64,000 bases of DNA from Phytophthora quininea. Its lineage: Eukaryota > Oomycota > Peronosporomycetes > Peronosporales > Peronosporaceae. Of this stretch, positions 34,353-45,577 are shown piece by piece. The translations under genes and the position numbers were made by a program. The stretch is from assembly GCA_011947345.1 (NCBI GenBank), contig JAAVTG010000068.1:1-64000 (forward strand). Direction: 5' to 3'. Each line of letters opens with the position of its first letter. The first letter of the stretch is position 1. The notes beneath the pieces were generated by a model. The model was not told where the DNA came from, searched no databases, and saw only the letters and a program-made list of their open reading frames with translations.

Positions 34353-37300
34353 ATGGTTCGACTTACCTCTCGCTCGTTTCTTCACCTCATCCCCGAGTTA
34401 GTGGATCAATATGTCGAGCTACCGTTCTATGCGAGGGTTGTCTCGCTGAATGCAGACACGGTCAAGTATGGTACCTTTGAAGGGGAGGGGAGGCACCCTT
34501 GCCCGCTCCGTTGCCGAGGAGCGTGTGGTTCGTGCAGCTGAAGTCAACCCATTAGGACGAGTGTCCCTTCTTCGACGTCCGGTGAGCGCGATCAATGATG
34601 TGGTGAAGCGCTTTCCCGGAAATGGGGCGATATGGGAGCCCAGCGTGCCGGAGCCGGACTCAGATCCCCGGATCAGACATGGGTACACCGCGGGAGCAGT
34701 GGATCCAAGCGTAGGTGGTCCGGATCTGCAACGCGATATGCTGGATCCGGACTCAGATTCCCGGATCAGACATGGGTACATCGCGGAAACACTGGATCCA
34801 GACGTGGGCAGCCCGGATCTGCAACCAAGGCCGTTCCAGACGTGGATCTGGCACACCAGAGGACTGATCAAGCGACAACATCCAGCGGCAGGTATAGAAA
34901 TGGTGCAGACGATAGGTTTTGGGATGGGATCTCCAATGGATCCGCTCATAATTTGCTTAATACAGAGTCGAATTTGCCTTGTACACCACAAGTGCCCTTC
35001 TTAGCGCATACGACCACGGGATCTACATTGGCCCAGTCCAGCTACGTCGGGATCACCGCGGATCAAGCAGCGCTCGGGTGATCTGGATAATATATTGGCC
35101 AGATCCACTCGCAGTCTGGATCCACTAGTACCAAGTGCAGATCCAAGGTCTACTGGAGTTACTACTTGGTCAGGACGACCGATCGACCCTCAACCCCCCA
35201 AGATCACGCTATTGGAAGCGTTCAAGTACGGAAAAGGAAGACCACACACCCCTCAAGGCAACTCTCCACCTGGATCCAAGATCCAGGCCCCAGATCTAAG
35301 TAGACCCAAGCGATTACTGGTCTGGCAAATATTCAACGACGCAGAGTGAAGATTCCCGCGCTGCTCCTGACCTCCCACGTCCCGCCAAGACGTTCGATCT
35401 TGACAGATCAAGCATCCTCGAAGCACCTGAAGAGCAGATCCAGCCCGCCGACGGGTACACAAGGTGAGCACACTTCAGCATCCCCACGGATATCGGAGTA
35501 CCCCTCCGTTAGTCGGTGTCTGGGCGCAGTGGAAGCGGATTTTGATAAATCCCGCTACACTACAATGACCAGCAAGTTAACTACGGTCAAGTGGTGAGTG
35601 TCTCTGATGGTGCAATTACGATGAGGTCGGGTGGGCATGAGCTAGTAGCTGAGGCGTCCGAGATCTCAGTTGTGGCGCCAGTGGTAGCACTTCTGCTTGA
35701 GCATATTACGTTTAACACCAATGACTGGAGCACAAGTGAAATTCATGCCCTCGAGAGCTCCATTTTGGCTCATGTACTCGGTCGGGAAGGCCGGTCCGGC
35801 TCCAGTGATCTCTCTCAAATACTCGGAGAGTTTTGGAGATGGATAACGTCCCCGACCCGGCCAAGTTATGTCAATGGATTAACCCCAAGTCGGGGGACGA
35901 TCTAGACTTCCCTCTTCAACATGCTGTTGATTTCGCATACTACGTTGACGGAAATCACCAACCGATTCCTCGAAGCGAGGGTGAGTCATTTTGTCGTCCT
36001 TCGAACCTTCCGCAGAATTTAAGAGCAGCTTCAATCAGTGCCTCCGTTCACGATGCGCATGAGCTATTCGACCCATTCTCCGATGACGATGACTCACCAC
36101 AAGATGTTTCCGAAAGCGCGGGCCATGAGCCGAACTCCGCGGCGGCCTCAAGCATCCGTGCTAAGAGACCACGTGGTAATACTACCAACGAAAGGGAAAC
36201 CGAAGTTTCTCACACCAAGTTTTCACGTCGACGCCTCGCGCTAGATAAAGATGCACTAATAGTTGACAAGCTTGGTGACGATCCCGAGCTTTTGGAACAC
36301 TTCTTACGTATTCGTAATGAGCGCAGCACAGAAGGAACTGCTTCCAAGGCGCTGGTCCGTGACCAAGAAGCTCAAGTGCGGACGGTGTCATCTCCAGCGC
36401 CAAAGAAACGCTGTGCTCATTCCAAATATGCGTTTGTACCATCGAACGACCAGGTACTTATCCACGACCGCATAACACCAGCCAAGCACGAAGGTAAGTC
36501 CGCTATCTTGTTCTGTAAAAGCTTGATTCGGTCAGAGCACGCGGCGTTCAAGGTTCTTCCTGGTGTATGCACACGGGTCTACGACATGAGGTTTGGTTCC
36601 GGGGTTTGTCCATCAGGCATTTTGCCAGATTCTCGCGTGATGAGCGCGTGGCAATGATTGAATCGGGTGGCTCTAACTTTGATAACGTGTCGGCCACTGC
36701 GGAGTTTGCTGCTGCAACGCCGGCAACATGCATCGAAGACATCGTTGCTGCAACAAGAGTGTTTCTGACTTATACGCGCGAGTTTTGTTGTACCAAACTG
36801 ACTGAGTTGGGCGAAGGAATTCTTAAGTTTCTCGAGGAAACCATCAAACTGGTGACATGGCTGGTCAAAGAGCTCTCCAGTTTAGTGTTCTGGGTGAACG
36901 ATGTTCTTAAAGATTTCCGTGACAGAGTGGAAGCCGAGGGAGATTTTCGCTCGGTCATTCAACGGTGCTCTACCGAGGATCGCCTTCTTCGAGACTTGAT
37001 GTTCGTGGAAGTTCACCGTCGAGTAGACGATTTACGGGTGGAGGCAGCTCCCAACGGGACATTCCACACAGTTCACGGCAACAGCTACCATATTATGATC
37101 ATGGTAAGCAGAAGTTTGGGTGAATCCCGAAACATGTACTACGCCAGCTGCCATCCCAAGTTGACTCCACGTCTGGAAACTCGCGTCGGCTTTGCATGAG
37201 ATTCCTATCTCAGCAAGGCTGTAAGCCCATTGCTGGCGGGTCTTGCATCAACGCTCACTTTGTCCCTGCGCAACTCCCTGACATCGTAAAGGCTGAAATC

Positions 37301-38520
37301 ACCAAGCGATTCGGGGGTCTAAAAGCTAAACATGCCGACTTATTACTCGCTCCTAATGGTCAGGTCAAATGGGTTTCACCCCAGCACGAACCGAAGCAGC
37401 CTGACCAACTGAAGTGTGTGGCACAACGGTCCGACGAGGTTTCCTGTAATTTGGTAGCTGATCATCGCGCTGACGCCGTTGCGTCGAGTAGCAAATCAGT
37501 GGAGAGCGCATGCGGTCGTCCACCAAAATGTGTTACTAGTGCTTATTGCGATGACAACGGCGGGCCTGACGAGGTTTCTTGCACTCTGGTAGCTAACTTT
37601 CCTGCTGAGGCAAGTGGTGGGTCGGTGGAGGGTGCATGCGGTCGTCAGTCTAACAAATCCAGAAAAGAAAGTGGAGTGGTGAATGGCATCGGTGACGAAG
37701 TTTCCTGCGCTCTGGTAGCTGATCGCACCGCTTACCCAATAGAATTAAGTGGTGTGCCAGCAGAGGGTGCATGCGGTCGTCAGCTGGATCTCACCGATGA
37801 CAAATATATCGATACGACAGGTAAGATTGGCGAGGTTCCCTACGCGTGGGTAGCTGAAGTTACTACCGAGTCGGTGTACCGACTTTGAGGTCAGTGGAGT
37901 GCGTATGCGGTCGCCAATCGAGACGTGGTGATCACAATGGGTTGATGTGTTCTACCACCAGCACGATCAATGTCAATTTGTCGCTTTCGACGGCACGTAC
38001 TATTCAGATAGTGCTCGAGAAAGAACTGTTGCGGCAAGAGGCTCGTTTATCAATTACTCACACAAAGAGTGGCTTCATCCACGGAAAATGTAAGGGTCAT
38101 TTCGAAATTGATAAGGCGGCGTGTTCAACGTTGTCTCATCTCATCCGCAGCAAGCGTATGAGCCTGGAAGAAACGACACGATTCTTGAGAGGAGAAAATG
38201 CCAACGATTCTAGACCAAATAAGGCAATCGACCCGGATCGTCTTCGGTTTGTACTTAACGGTTACCCACACCTGGACCTTCTCATCGAAATGGCTGAATA
38301 CGGGATAGATGCGCTATGGCGGAGCGGTCCAGTATCGAGGAGACCACCACCAAAGAATCATGGGTCTTGTCGTCGTTACCTGCGGGCGGTCACCCGTAGC
38401 ATTGGTGAAGGTCAATCCTTCGGCCAATACTTGGTTGTGAACGCTGATATTCTGAACCTGTGGCCCGAAGTAGTCTGCAGCCCGCTTGGTGCAGTGGTAA
38501 AGAAAGGTGTAAATCCTTAA
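34353..38520 (+). pseudogene. Gag-like region of the plus-strand DIRS-like element
   Basis: A chain of frames: 34353-34541 (ATG 34353, PELVDQYVELPFYARVVSLN), 34450-35004, a short beta-rich motif NYGQVVSVSDGAITMR (about 35577-35625), 35833-36657, 36567-37199 (capsid-like: RFGS and FWVNDVLKDFRDRVEAEG), 37196-37888 and 37885-38520. 34640-34830 holds a 90-bp direct duplication (PDSDPRIRHGY and PDSDSRIRHGY). 37433-37920 holds four copies of a Cys-containing repeat (DEVSC-x-LVA ... VEGACGRQ). Overlapping ends suggest one-base shifts rather than separate genes. Confidence 0.5.
37433..37920 (+). repeat. Four-fold protein repeat in the gag-RT linker
   Basis: About 120-nt units encoding DEVSC-x-LVA ... 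S-V-E-x-A-C-G-R: 37433, 37569, 37692 and a diverged fourth (GEVPYAWVAE ... SVECVCGRQ) across a frame change at 37888. Each unit keeps two Cys. Not seen in the minus-strand element. Confidence 0.75.
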
Positions 38521-38910
38521 GAGGAAGTTCGCACGATCCACGATCTATCATTTCCAAGGCGTACTTCCGTTAATGATGCATTTATTGTGGAGTCAGTCCC
38601 CAAGGTTCACTATGAGTCAGTGAAAATTATCGCAGTTCGAATTGAGTATTTGGCGATAAACGGTCACGATGGCCGTATACGCCTTCTCAAAGGGGATGTC
38701 AAAGGTACTTTTCGACATTTATGCACTCGTGCAAATCAAGTTTTCAGAATGGCGGCCTATATAGCGGAAATGGGTATCCTTGTGATAGACCTTGCCACTC
38801 CATTTGGATGGTCAGGTTCACCAACCTATTATGCGCTGTTTGGTCGAGCAATTTCTTGGCTCATGGGGTCAAATTCACCTGCGTCGGTGTCCTCATCAAC
38901 TGATGAAAAT

Positions 38911-38960
38911 GCGTTATGCACGTCACTAAATCGGTTTAATGACGGTTATGGAAGGCGCCC
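38911..38960. mobile_element. MITE deletion derivative, 50 bp
   Basis: Ends with the last ~47 bp of the same MITE (TTATGCACGTCACTAAATCG ... GGCGCCC) and is flanked by AAT on both sides (38908-38910 and 38961-38963), so it was probably a complete insertion that later lost most of its length. Confidence 0.7.
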
Positions 38961-39056
38961 AATGAAGCAAAATTTTCGAAATGGAGCTCCGAATTAGTTG
39001 CACTGGGATTGTTGTGGAATACTACGCGCCGAACTGTGTCAATTCCATCAGACAAT

Positions 39057-39332
39057 GGGCGCCTTCCATAACCGTCATTAAACCGATTTAGTGACGTGCA
39101 TAAAAGTTTAAAGCGATTTATAAAACCGAATATTTTGATCGCCTATGTGTTTAATGTCATCAAACTACCGCCTCACACGCTTTTTATGTGCCTTTTATTC
39201 GTGTCTGAACAGTCGCCGTGATAAAACTCCTGCTACTTCTCGCAAAATTTGCGATTTTCTTTTACTTAAAACTACTTAAGCAAAATACATAAAAGCTACT
39301 TTTGGCTTTAATGACGGTTATGGAAGGCGCCC
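39057..39332. mobile_element. MITE, 276 bp, inside the RT gene
   Basis: Full copy with both terminal inverted repeats (GGGCGCCTTCCATAACCGTC at 39057, complement ending at 39332) and AAT duplications (39054-39056 and 39333-39335). Opposite orientation to the copy at 27785-28061 and closely similar in length and sequence. Confidence 0.85.
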
Positions 39333-40433
39333 AATGTAGCCAAAGCCAAAGGACGCGTTACAGCAATGCTGGACCGAGGAACGGCTACCAAAACAGAGTT
39401 TTATAAAGTCCTAGGCAGCCTTCGGCATGTGGCTACTTGCCTGCACACGGCAAGACCCTTCTATCAGCGTTTGCAATACCAAAGTACGTCAACGTCACAA
39501 TTCAGCAATATTCATCTGTCGGCAGGATCGCGTGCCGATTTGTTGTGGTTTCAACAAATTTTAACGCACGGCCACCTTGCCGAATTACCGTTGTCAATGT
39601 TCGGTGACACGGTGAAAACTCATGTGGAGCTGTACATGGACGCCTCTAACACTGGACTTGCTGTTCTCGATCCTGCCGCAAACGAGTTCATTCAGATCGC
39701 TTTCGATGACGACGAATTGCTAATGATTTCTCAGGTATCTCAAAACGACATCGATTTCTCCATAAATGTCAGAGAACACCTGTGTATTGCATTAGCTCTG
39801 TGGTCGTGGGGGTCAAAATGGTATCATCAAGCCGCTGGAAGCTTGGTGTATATCCAATGCTGGAGCGATAATACGGCTGCAGTTCAGTGGTGCAACAAAC
39901 TACACTCCAAAATCCCTTCAGTCAGGAAATTAACAGAAGTATCGGTCTCGCCGAAGTGTACTACAACTTGCGCGTGTCGGCAAGCCACATACCTGGATCA
40001 TACAATTGGATGGCTGATGCTGCGTCGCGAGCCTGCTCTGAGCCGTACAGAGAACGTTGGACTAACTTTTCTTCGTCGTGGTCACAGACACAAGTCCCGT
40101 TCGGTTGCAGGATACTCTACACGAACTTTTCGAGTCTCTTCAAACCAAGTCATTGGCCTCGTCATCAAGAACGAAATATAGCAGCACTTGGGCGCAGTGG
40201 TGTCAATGGTGCGAGTGGCTGTAACTTCCAAGATGGCTGCCTGAAGAGCCCGAAAACACTCTTACCAGCTCGGTCTTTTCGCTACCTACTGCTGGCGATA
40301 CGGGTGGAGTCGCTCAAGCTCTGGAAACTCTGCCAACACCGTGCTCTCCAAAGTCAGCCACGTATCGTGGTATCATCGGAGAATGCTCGGATACGGGGTC
40401 TCATTGCTCCCAGGCCATCAACTCGCAATCACA

Positions 40434-41364
40434 GGAATGCGAAGGGAGGATCTTCCCACCAACCCAAAATCGCCTATCACCCCAGATATTCTCAAAGCAC
40501 TCCACCGCCAGCTCGACTTCTGCTCAACCCAGCGCCGGGTTCTTTGGGGGCTTCGGTGCTGGGTTTCTTCTTTCTTCTCCGAAGGTCAGAGTATCTAGCT
40601 GTCGGGTCGAAGGTTCAACCACATGCGCTCCATCGCTCAGAAATTTCGTTTGTAAGCAAGAACCACAAGAAAGCAAACGCTTGTTGGATGTATACGCGGT
40701 CGAGGTGCATTTTCGCGGCAGCAAGTCAGATCAATTCGGCGTCGGGACTACGCGTAGACTGGAGCGCTCTGGAGCAAGTTGGTGTTGCCCTGTTCTCGCA
40801 GCATGGTATCTGGTTGAACATCACAAGACGCTGGACATGGCAGAGAACTCGTTGCTATGCAAGATCAACGCGTCAACCAATCTCCAAGTACGCCACCTAG
40901 AGTCGGCCATCAAGATGGCGGCAAAAGCTGCAGGTCAAGATCCGGAGCGATATGGTTCGCATTCACTGCGCAGCAGCGGCGCTTCCGCGCTATTCAACGC
41001 TGGATTTGACAATCTCGCAGTAAAACTGTTCGGAAGATGGAGATCGAATGCTATGGAGCGATATACTCGAATCGACGGGCGACTAACCGCACAAATGGTC
41101 CGAGAAATGCTAGCGAAGCCTGCCTTGCAGCGTCATCTGGGGGCACCCTCCAACCCACACCCTGGCAATGGAGGCGCTTCAATGCAAGCTTTCTCAGGTG
41201 CCGTGCACGGCACGCCCCATTTCTTTCATCGAGCAAGTGCTACAGCTGAAAGCTCTGATTACCGACTGAATTTGAAATTGCACCGCTCTGTCAGCAATCG
41301 CTGTGGCTGCCTGACTGCTGAGATCGACTTCATCAAATACCTCCCGGTTGCTAATTCTCCATAA
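40434..41364 (+). CDS. Tyrosine recombinase of the plus-strand DIRS-like element
   Basis: After a helical N-terminal half (MRREDLPTNPKSPITPDILK) the catalytic set is present: Arg in FLLRRSEYLAV (reached through a frame change near 40560), His-x-x-Arg in GSHSLRSSG, FGRW in place of the more usual HGRW, and Tyr in MERYTR (41058-41075). The C-terminal tail runs to 41364. Frame changes near 40560 and 40690 mean that the copy is probably not translated whole. Confidence 0.7.
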
Positions 41365-41696
41365 TATGCACTGTGTGCTCGTGGTCCATATTTTCCAGAT
41401 CGTTGAGAGTGCTTGTTCGTGTTCACAGCACCACTCGGGAATTGTAGTCTGTGCATTAACGATAAGTCCTATATGACTTACAGCTACCGACGGTACGATA
41501 TAACGCAAGCATGGATGACTTCTGCCTCTGATGCATGCCCGAGAGCAGATCCTGTTCGGTGCATGCATCTCTGTATAGGACGTCCTATTCACTGGTAAAC
41601 CTCGACACCCGTGATGTCGAAAGTATTGTGCTGACAAAAAACACCTCTCTCACTCTCCGATTCCCTCGGCAGAACGCACCAGCTGATCCACCAGCC

Positions 41697-42136
41697 ATGC
41701 GTGGACTCCGCCTCTTGATCGTTGTGTTGGTCGTGCTCTTCGCTTCTGCTTTTGCCGACAATACCGAGCACCGCTCGCTCCGAATCGCAGTCGAGGACAA
41801 CACTGAAGAGAGAGAATCCGCGAGTTTGCGAAAGGGTTGAAGACCAGCGCGAACGGCAAGTACCAGTTGACCAAAACGAGCCTGAAAGATCTGTATGCCA
41901 AGCTCAAGGCCAAGTACCAAGCCATCAAGGCGAGGCTCAAAGAGGCCTGGAACGAGGCCAAGATCATCACTGCCATCAAGGATGGAGAAAGCCAAGACTC
42001 CATTCTTGCCAGGATGGGCGTCAAGCCGTCACATGTCGACCCGAAGACTGGCACCAAGTTCTACGACTCGAAGGACCCCGGCTGGCGGAAGTTTGACAGA
42101 TTGTACAGAAAAGCCAACCGCGAGAAGACACAGTGA
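41697..42136 (+). pseudogene. RxLR-dEER effector-like gene, parental-type copy 5, frame-broken at dEER
   Basis: Same leader as the array copies (signal peptide, RSLR 26-29, EER 37-39). The run after the EER codons is GAAGAGAGAGAATCC, one base shorter than the intact copies, so this frame ends at 41840 after 48 residues. The continuing C-terminal frame (41837-42136) is longer than in the array: it has an extra KYQ-flanked helical segment of about 18 residues and about 27 more residues before the final DPGWRKF. Either the array unit arose by in-frame deletions or this copy expanded. With the array it shows all three frames after the EER codons. Could be null or variable; one sequencing error would also explain it. 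Confidence 0.7.
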
Positions 42137-42419
42137 TCTCTAGGAGCTTTAGAGGCTGCTCTACGGTAATGAACTGCGAAGTTTCGGTACATTCATAATT
42201 CTGGTAAAGCGAAAGCATTGGTGAAAGCCACGAGCTTCTCCTTGGTCGTAGTTTTTGATCGACAGCCCCACAACGCAATGTAAGAAGAATCAGGCGTCGA
42301 TTCGGGCTACTCGCTACGGTGGACGTGGGGCAAGAGAAGCTCTGAAGCACTTAAGGTGGCAAAAGTCGCAGAAATAAGCAGACTTCGCGAACACAAACGA
42401 ATTGACCCCAACAAGATTT

Positions 42420-43696
42420 TTAGGACAACAATAAGAACCAATTTCCGGGAGGATCGCCTGACCTCAATATCATCGGGTATAATGTACAACTAACACAGCT
42501 AGATAGCCCTGCAGTCCGACTTGCTAGCTGCATCGCTGCCTGCAGCAACGTTTGTAAATCCTGACGGACATGCGCTTGGTACTCCTGCAACTTGGTATCA
42601 TCGCATGGATTTAACCGAGGCGAAAGCAGAGGCAAATTGACAAGCCGCAGCAGCGCAACTGGTGCAGGAGAGCAGCAGCTCCTGTCCTCTGGACACCCAA
42701 AGTATTTGCATCTTCAAGACCAACAAGCCCAAGCGCTACAGCAACGATGCAAGACGGAGTATACACCTGAGGGTACGACCCATTCGCCAGCTCATCAACG
42801 AGCGCAGTACGGAGCGACTCGAAATACTTCTTCACACCTGGTTCGCGATGAGTTGATGTCAGCGCGCCGAGAGTCAACACAGTAATAGCCACTGCTGCAG
42901 GCTTCTTCACAATTAAAGACATATCCATCTCAGCGTTCGCGAACCTCAGTAGTGCACCCAAAATGAACGAGCCGTTCTTCTCTTCTAGCGACGCAATATG
43001 CGCTCGAAACGGAGCAGCCACGTTCGCAATACACGCAACTTCATATCCTCGCATGGCAGCAGCCACCCAATGCAGAAATACCCCCATCAGCCGTCCAGCC
43101 ACGCTATCAACTACTGCCTTTGTCGTTCCATGCAGTGGCTTCCTCAACACAGCATCCCACAATGCACAGCAAAACAACGTCTGCGTCTCCTTGTCACAGT
43201 GAGTCCTCGACGTAGGAAAGCTCTCTGGCGGCGGAGAAGTCGGCACCAGTCCCACAAACTGCTCTACATGACTGCCTCGAGCTCCAGCCACTCGTAATAC
43301 CTCCACAGAGCAGCCCAACTCGACCCACAGCAGCCAAAACTTCATCGGAAGGGCCTTCTTCAGATGCTCTCCACGCCAATAGGAGAACACCTTCGTCGTC
43401 TCTGTCAGTATGTCGCTATTTACACTACTCTTCTCTTCATTTTCCACTTGGTCGGACACTCCAACTTCCTGGGACAACGTCCGAATTTGCCCGTGGACTG
43501 TCGCCAAAAGTCTGCACATCGCAGAATGGACGCGTTCGGCCTCCTCGTGCTCCGCATCTAAAGCGATTCGAGACGATTCCTGCAGCACACGTAGAGCAGA
43601 CAGTGTCTCCTCCATCATCACCGTCTTCAACCCAGTCGGGCGGTGTCCTAATGGCGTCGAGAGCGCGTCGTGCGGGCTATCCCAGCCGTCGTCCAT
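42420..43696 (-). CDS. Unrecognised helical protein (neighbour gene of the effector)
   Basis: From ATG 43696 a 361-residue ORF runs to 42611; a one-base loss near 42655, compared with the four array copies, moves the C-terminal part (SPRLNPCDDTKLQEYQAHVR) into another frame ending at 42420. The protein is mostly helical and Leu/Ala-rich, with an N-terminal stretch likely to form a coiled coil (TLSALRVLQESSRIALDAEHEE) and no signal peptide, metal motif or family I can name. It is the source of the truncated copies in the array and convergent with effector copy 5 (283-bp gap). Confidence 0.6.
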
Positions 43697-43895
43697 GTCT
43701 TGAACTTATGGAAGAAGTCGAGTCAACAAAAGTAGTATAAGGAAACAATAAAACGTGCTCAAACAGTTTGTTCTTTAAACTATGCTGTCTATAAACAATT
43801 GAGATGAGCACTTTTCAAAACAATCGAGCACCATTTACTGTTCCTTCGCTGATTGCCCTCCATTTGACAGATATCCATCACCACTTCAGAATAAG
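43697..43895. other. Divergent promoter region
   Basis: AT-rich 199 bp between two divergent start codons (43696 minus, 43896 plus). I see no gene in it. Confidence 0.4.
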
Positions 43896-45064
43896 ATGGT
43901 GTTGCCTCCGGCAGTCGTCGAGTTCCTCGAGTTCCTCGAGTCCGTCAAGCAGCACGCGCAGCGTCATAGCGTTCTAGCTCCGCTGGTGGCGATCGCTCTC
44001 GCTCGACTGGTCTACTACCGCCGCCGCGGCCACCTGCACCAGCTGCAGCTGCACCGACAGCTCACCGACCAGTTGACGACCGCGTTTGACCCTTCAAACA
44101 AAGACACCACAGTGTCCCCCAGTCTGGTGGCGCCTCCAGCCGAGGAATGGAACGTCGTAGCTGACGACGGAACTCAAGAAGGCTCGCTGGTGTACTACCC
44201 AATGGAGCCAGCAGCCTCTGGGGAGAAGACGCTGGTGCTGGTCGTCCCTGGCAACCCTGGCGTGCCCTACTTCTATCTCCCATTGATGCAGCAGCTCGTC
44301 CAGACCCACGGACGCCAACACGAAATGCGTTGTCTGTCCCATGCAGGCCACTTCATGCCGTGGAAGAACAACGGCCAGACGTACAGTCTGCAGCAGCAGT
44401 TGGCGCACAAGATCAACTACATCAAGAGTCGACTACGACAAGACCCAGACCTCAAGCTGGTGCTGATCGGACACTCGATCGGTAGCTACTTTGTGCTGGA
44501 CATGGCCAAAAACTTCCCGCAGCAGGTCAAAAAGCTGGTGTTCATGCAACCCACGATCATGCACATGGCGCTGTCCCCCAGGGCAAGCAGATGATGCCGC
44601 TGTTCCGCAACTTCGAGCGTGGAGTGACGCTCGTTGGGGCTGTGGAGTATCTCGTGCCTGTGGCGATGCGTCGCTGGATTGTACGTGGCGTGCTTGGAGC
44701 CAAAACCTCCGAGACGTTGCAATTGGCGTCGCTATGTCTTGTCAATTCGACGGTCATGCACAATGTTTTGGGAATGGCCGCAGACGAGATGAAGGAAGTC
44801 GCTGAGCTGGATGTGGACGCTGTATCACGCCACGAAGACAAGACCCTGTTCGTGTACTCGACGGTGGACGAGTGGGTGCCTGCAGAGTTCATGCAGGACT
44901 ATCAGGTTCGGTTCCCGAGTGCGCAACACCGCGTTGTGCCGCAAGCCCACGCCTTCATGATGGAGACCAATGGCACGCGCGATATGGCTGCGCACATCTC
45001 TCAATGGGTCGGCGAAGCTCTGGACGGCAAACAGGTGCGCCAAGCGGACGCTACAGCAGCGTAG
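43896..45064 (+). CDS. Lipid-droplet-associated hydrolase-like (LDAH) alpha/beta hydrolase
   Basis: About 390 residues. ATG 43896, short N-terminal hydrophobic helix (LAPLVAIALARLVYY), then LDAH-type motifs: LVVPGNPGVPYFYLPLMQQL (oxyanion region, about 44235-44295), nucleophile elbow LIGHSIGSYFVLDM (Ser in GHSIG near 44476), MQPTIMHMALSP, and a late Asp/His set (DEWVP, PQAHAFMME). A one-base shift in the CCCCC run at 44576-44580 separates the two halves; the second frame ends at 45064. LDAH proteins associate with lipid droplets; substrate unsettled. No introns seen. Confidence 0.75.
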
Positions 45065-45135
45065 GATTTTAACTTGGTCCTGCGAATTATGAATTAACTC
45101 TTCTGTTTGCTAGACTGTGTCGACTTGATCATGAA

Positions 45136-45577
45136 CTATCCTAGACAGCACTGGAAGTCCCACGGACACGGCAGCGACGTACCCCACACGTCTTTGCTGT
45201 ACTGCCAGATCATGAAGGACGAGATCGCGTCGTCCAAGCCATCCAGGAAAAAGTTGCCAGGGGTCCGTCCACCGGGTCTTTGATCACCCAGTCGGCACTC
45301 TTGCCCTTGCAGTTGGAGTCCTTGTAGAAGGCGATGCGGGATTTGCCGTCGAAAGCCCCCACTCCACCAAGTTGTGCCACTTGACAGACGTAGCTCGGTC
45401 GTTGTAGCAGCTTAGGTTGATGCACTGCTGGGACTGGGTGATCGTGTACGTGTACGTGCCGCCGGACTTGTCGTGCCATCGGTTGTTGTAGAAAGTCACG
45501 GTGCCCGACCACGCAGTCGTGAAGTCGATCGTCATCAAGCAGAGAAGAAGCACTAGCGTTGTCGGTCTGGAAGCCAT
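45136..45577 (-). CDS. Beta/gamma-crystallin-like secreted protein, two frame breaks
   Basis: ATG 45577; signal peptide MASRPTTLVLLLCLMTIDF, then AWSGTVTFYNNRW, CINLSC, first motif NDRATSVKW. One-base shifts near 45365 and 45250 (at AAAAA) join FDGKSRIAFYKDSNCKG and second motif DDAISSFMIW with the C-terminal CPWDF, stop 45136-45138. Both shifts sit in short base runs, so sequence error is plausible. Closest to the subgroup at 56.6-57.8 kb. Confidence 0.6.

Larger units (their letters stand above)
38401..40181 (+). pseudogene. Reverse transcriptase-RNase H region of the plus-strand DIRS-like element
   Basis: RT fingers SPLGAVVKKGVNP are followed directly by TAA (38518) and then, in frame, EEVRTIHDLSFPR; palm LLKGDVKGTFRHL (38680-38725, catalytic Asp in GDVKG) and ATPFGWSGSPTYYALFG. 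No YVDD-like site survives before the first MITE remnant. Skipping both MITEs with one copy of each AAT duplication keeps the coding frame into the thumb (VLGSLRHVATCLHTARPFYQR, about 39405-39470). RNase H: LYMDASNTGLAVL, INVREHLCIAL, QCWSDNTAAVQW (acidic triad kept). A frame change near 39920 follows. Confidence 0.7.
34353..41364 (+). mobile_element. DIRS-like tyrosine-recombinase retrotransposon, plus strand, with two MITE insertions
   Basis: Gag-like ORFs (34.35-38.5 kb), RT (38.4-39.5 kb), RNase H (39.6-40.1 kb) and tyrosine recombinase (40.4-41.2 kb) in the same order as the minus-strand element, but clearly diverged from it. It is inactive: TAA in the RT (38518-38520), two MITE insertions in the RT gene (38911-38960 and 39057-39332), and several frame changes. 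The terminal repeats were not found; the right border may reach about 41470. Confidence 0.75.

Noticed and set aside
34419..34991. Minus-strand ORF of 190 codons opposite the gag start
   Set aside because: It arises from the 90-bp duplication and GGATC-rich sequence; the plus strand fits the element's gene order.
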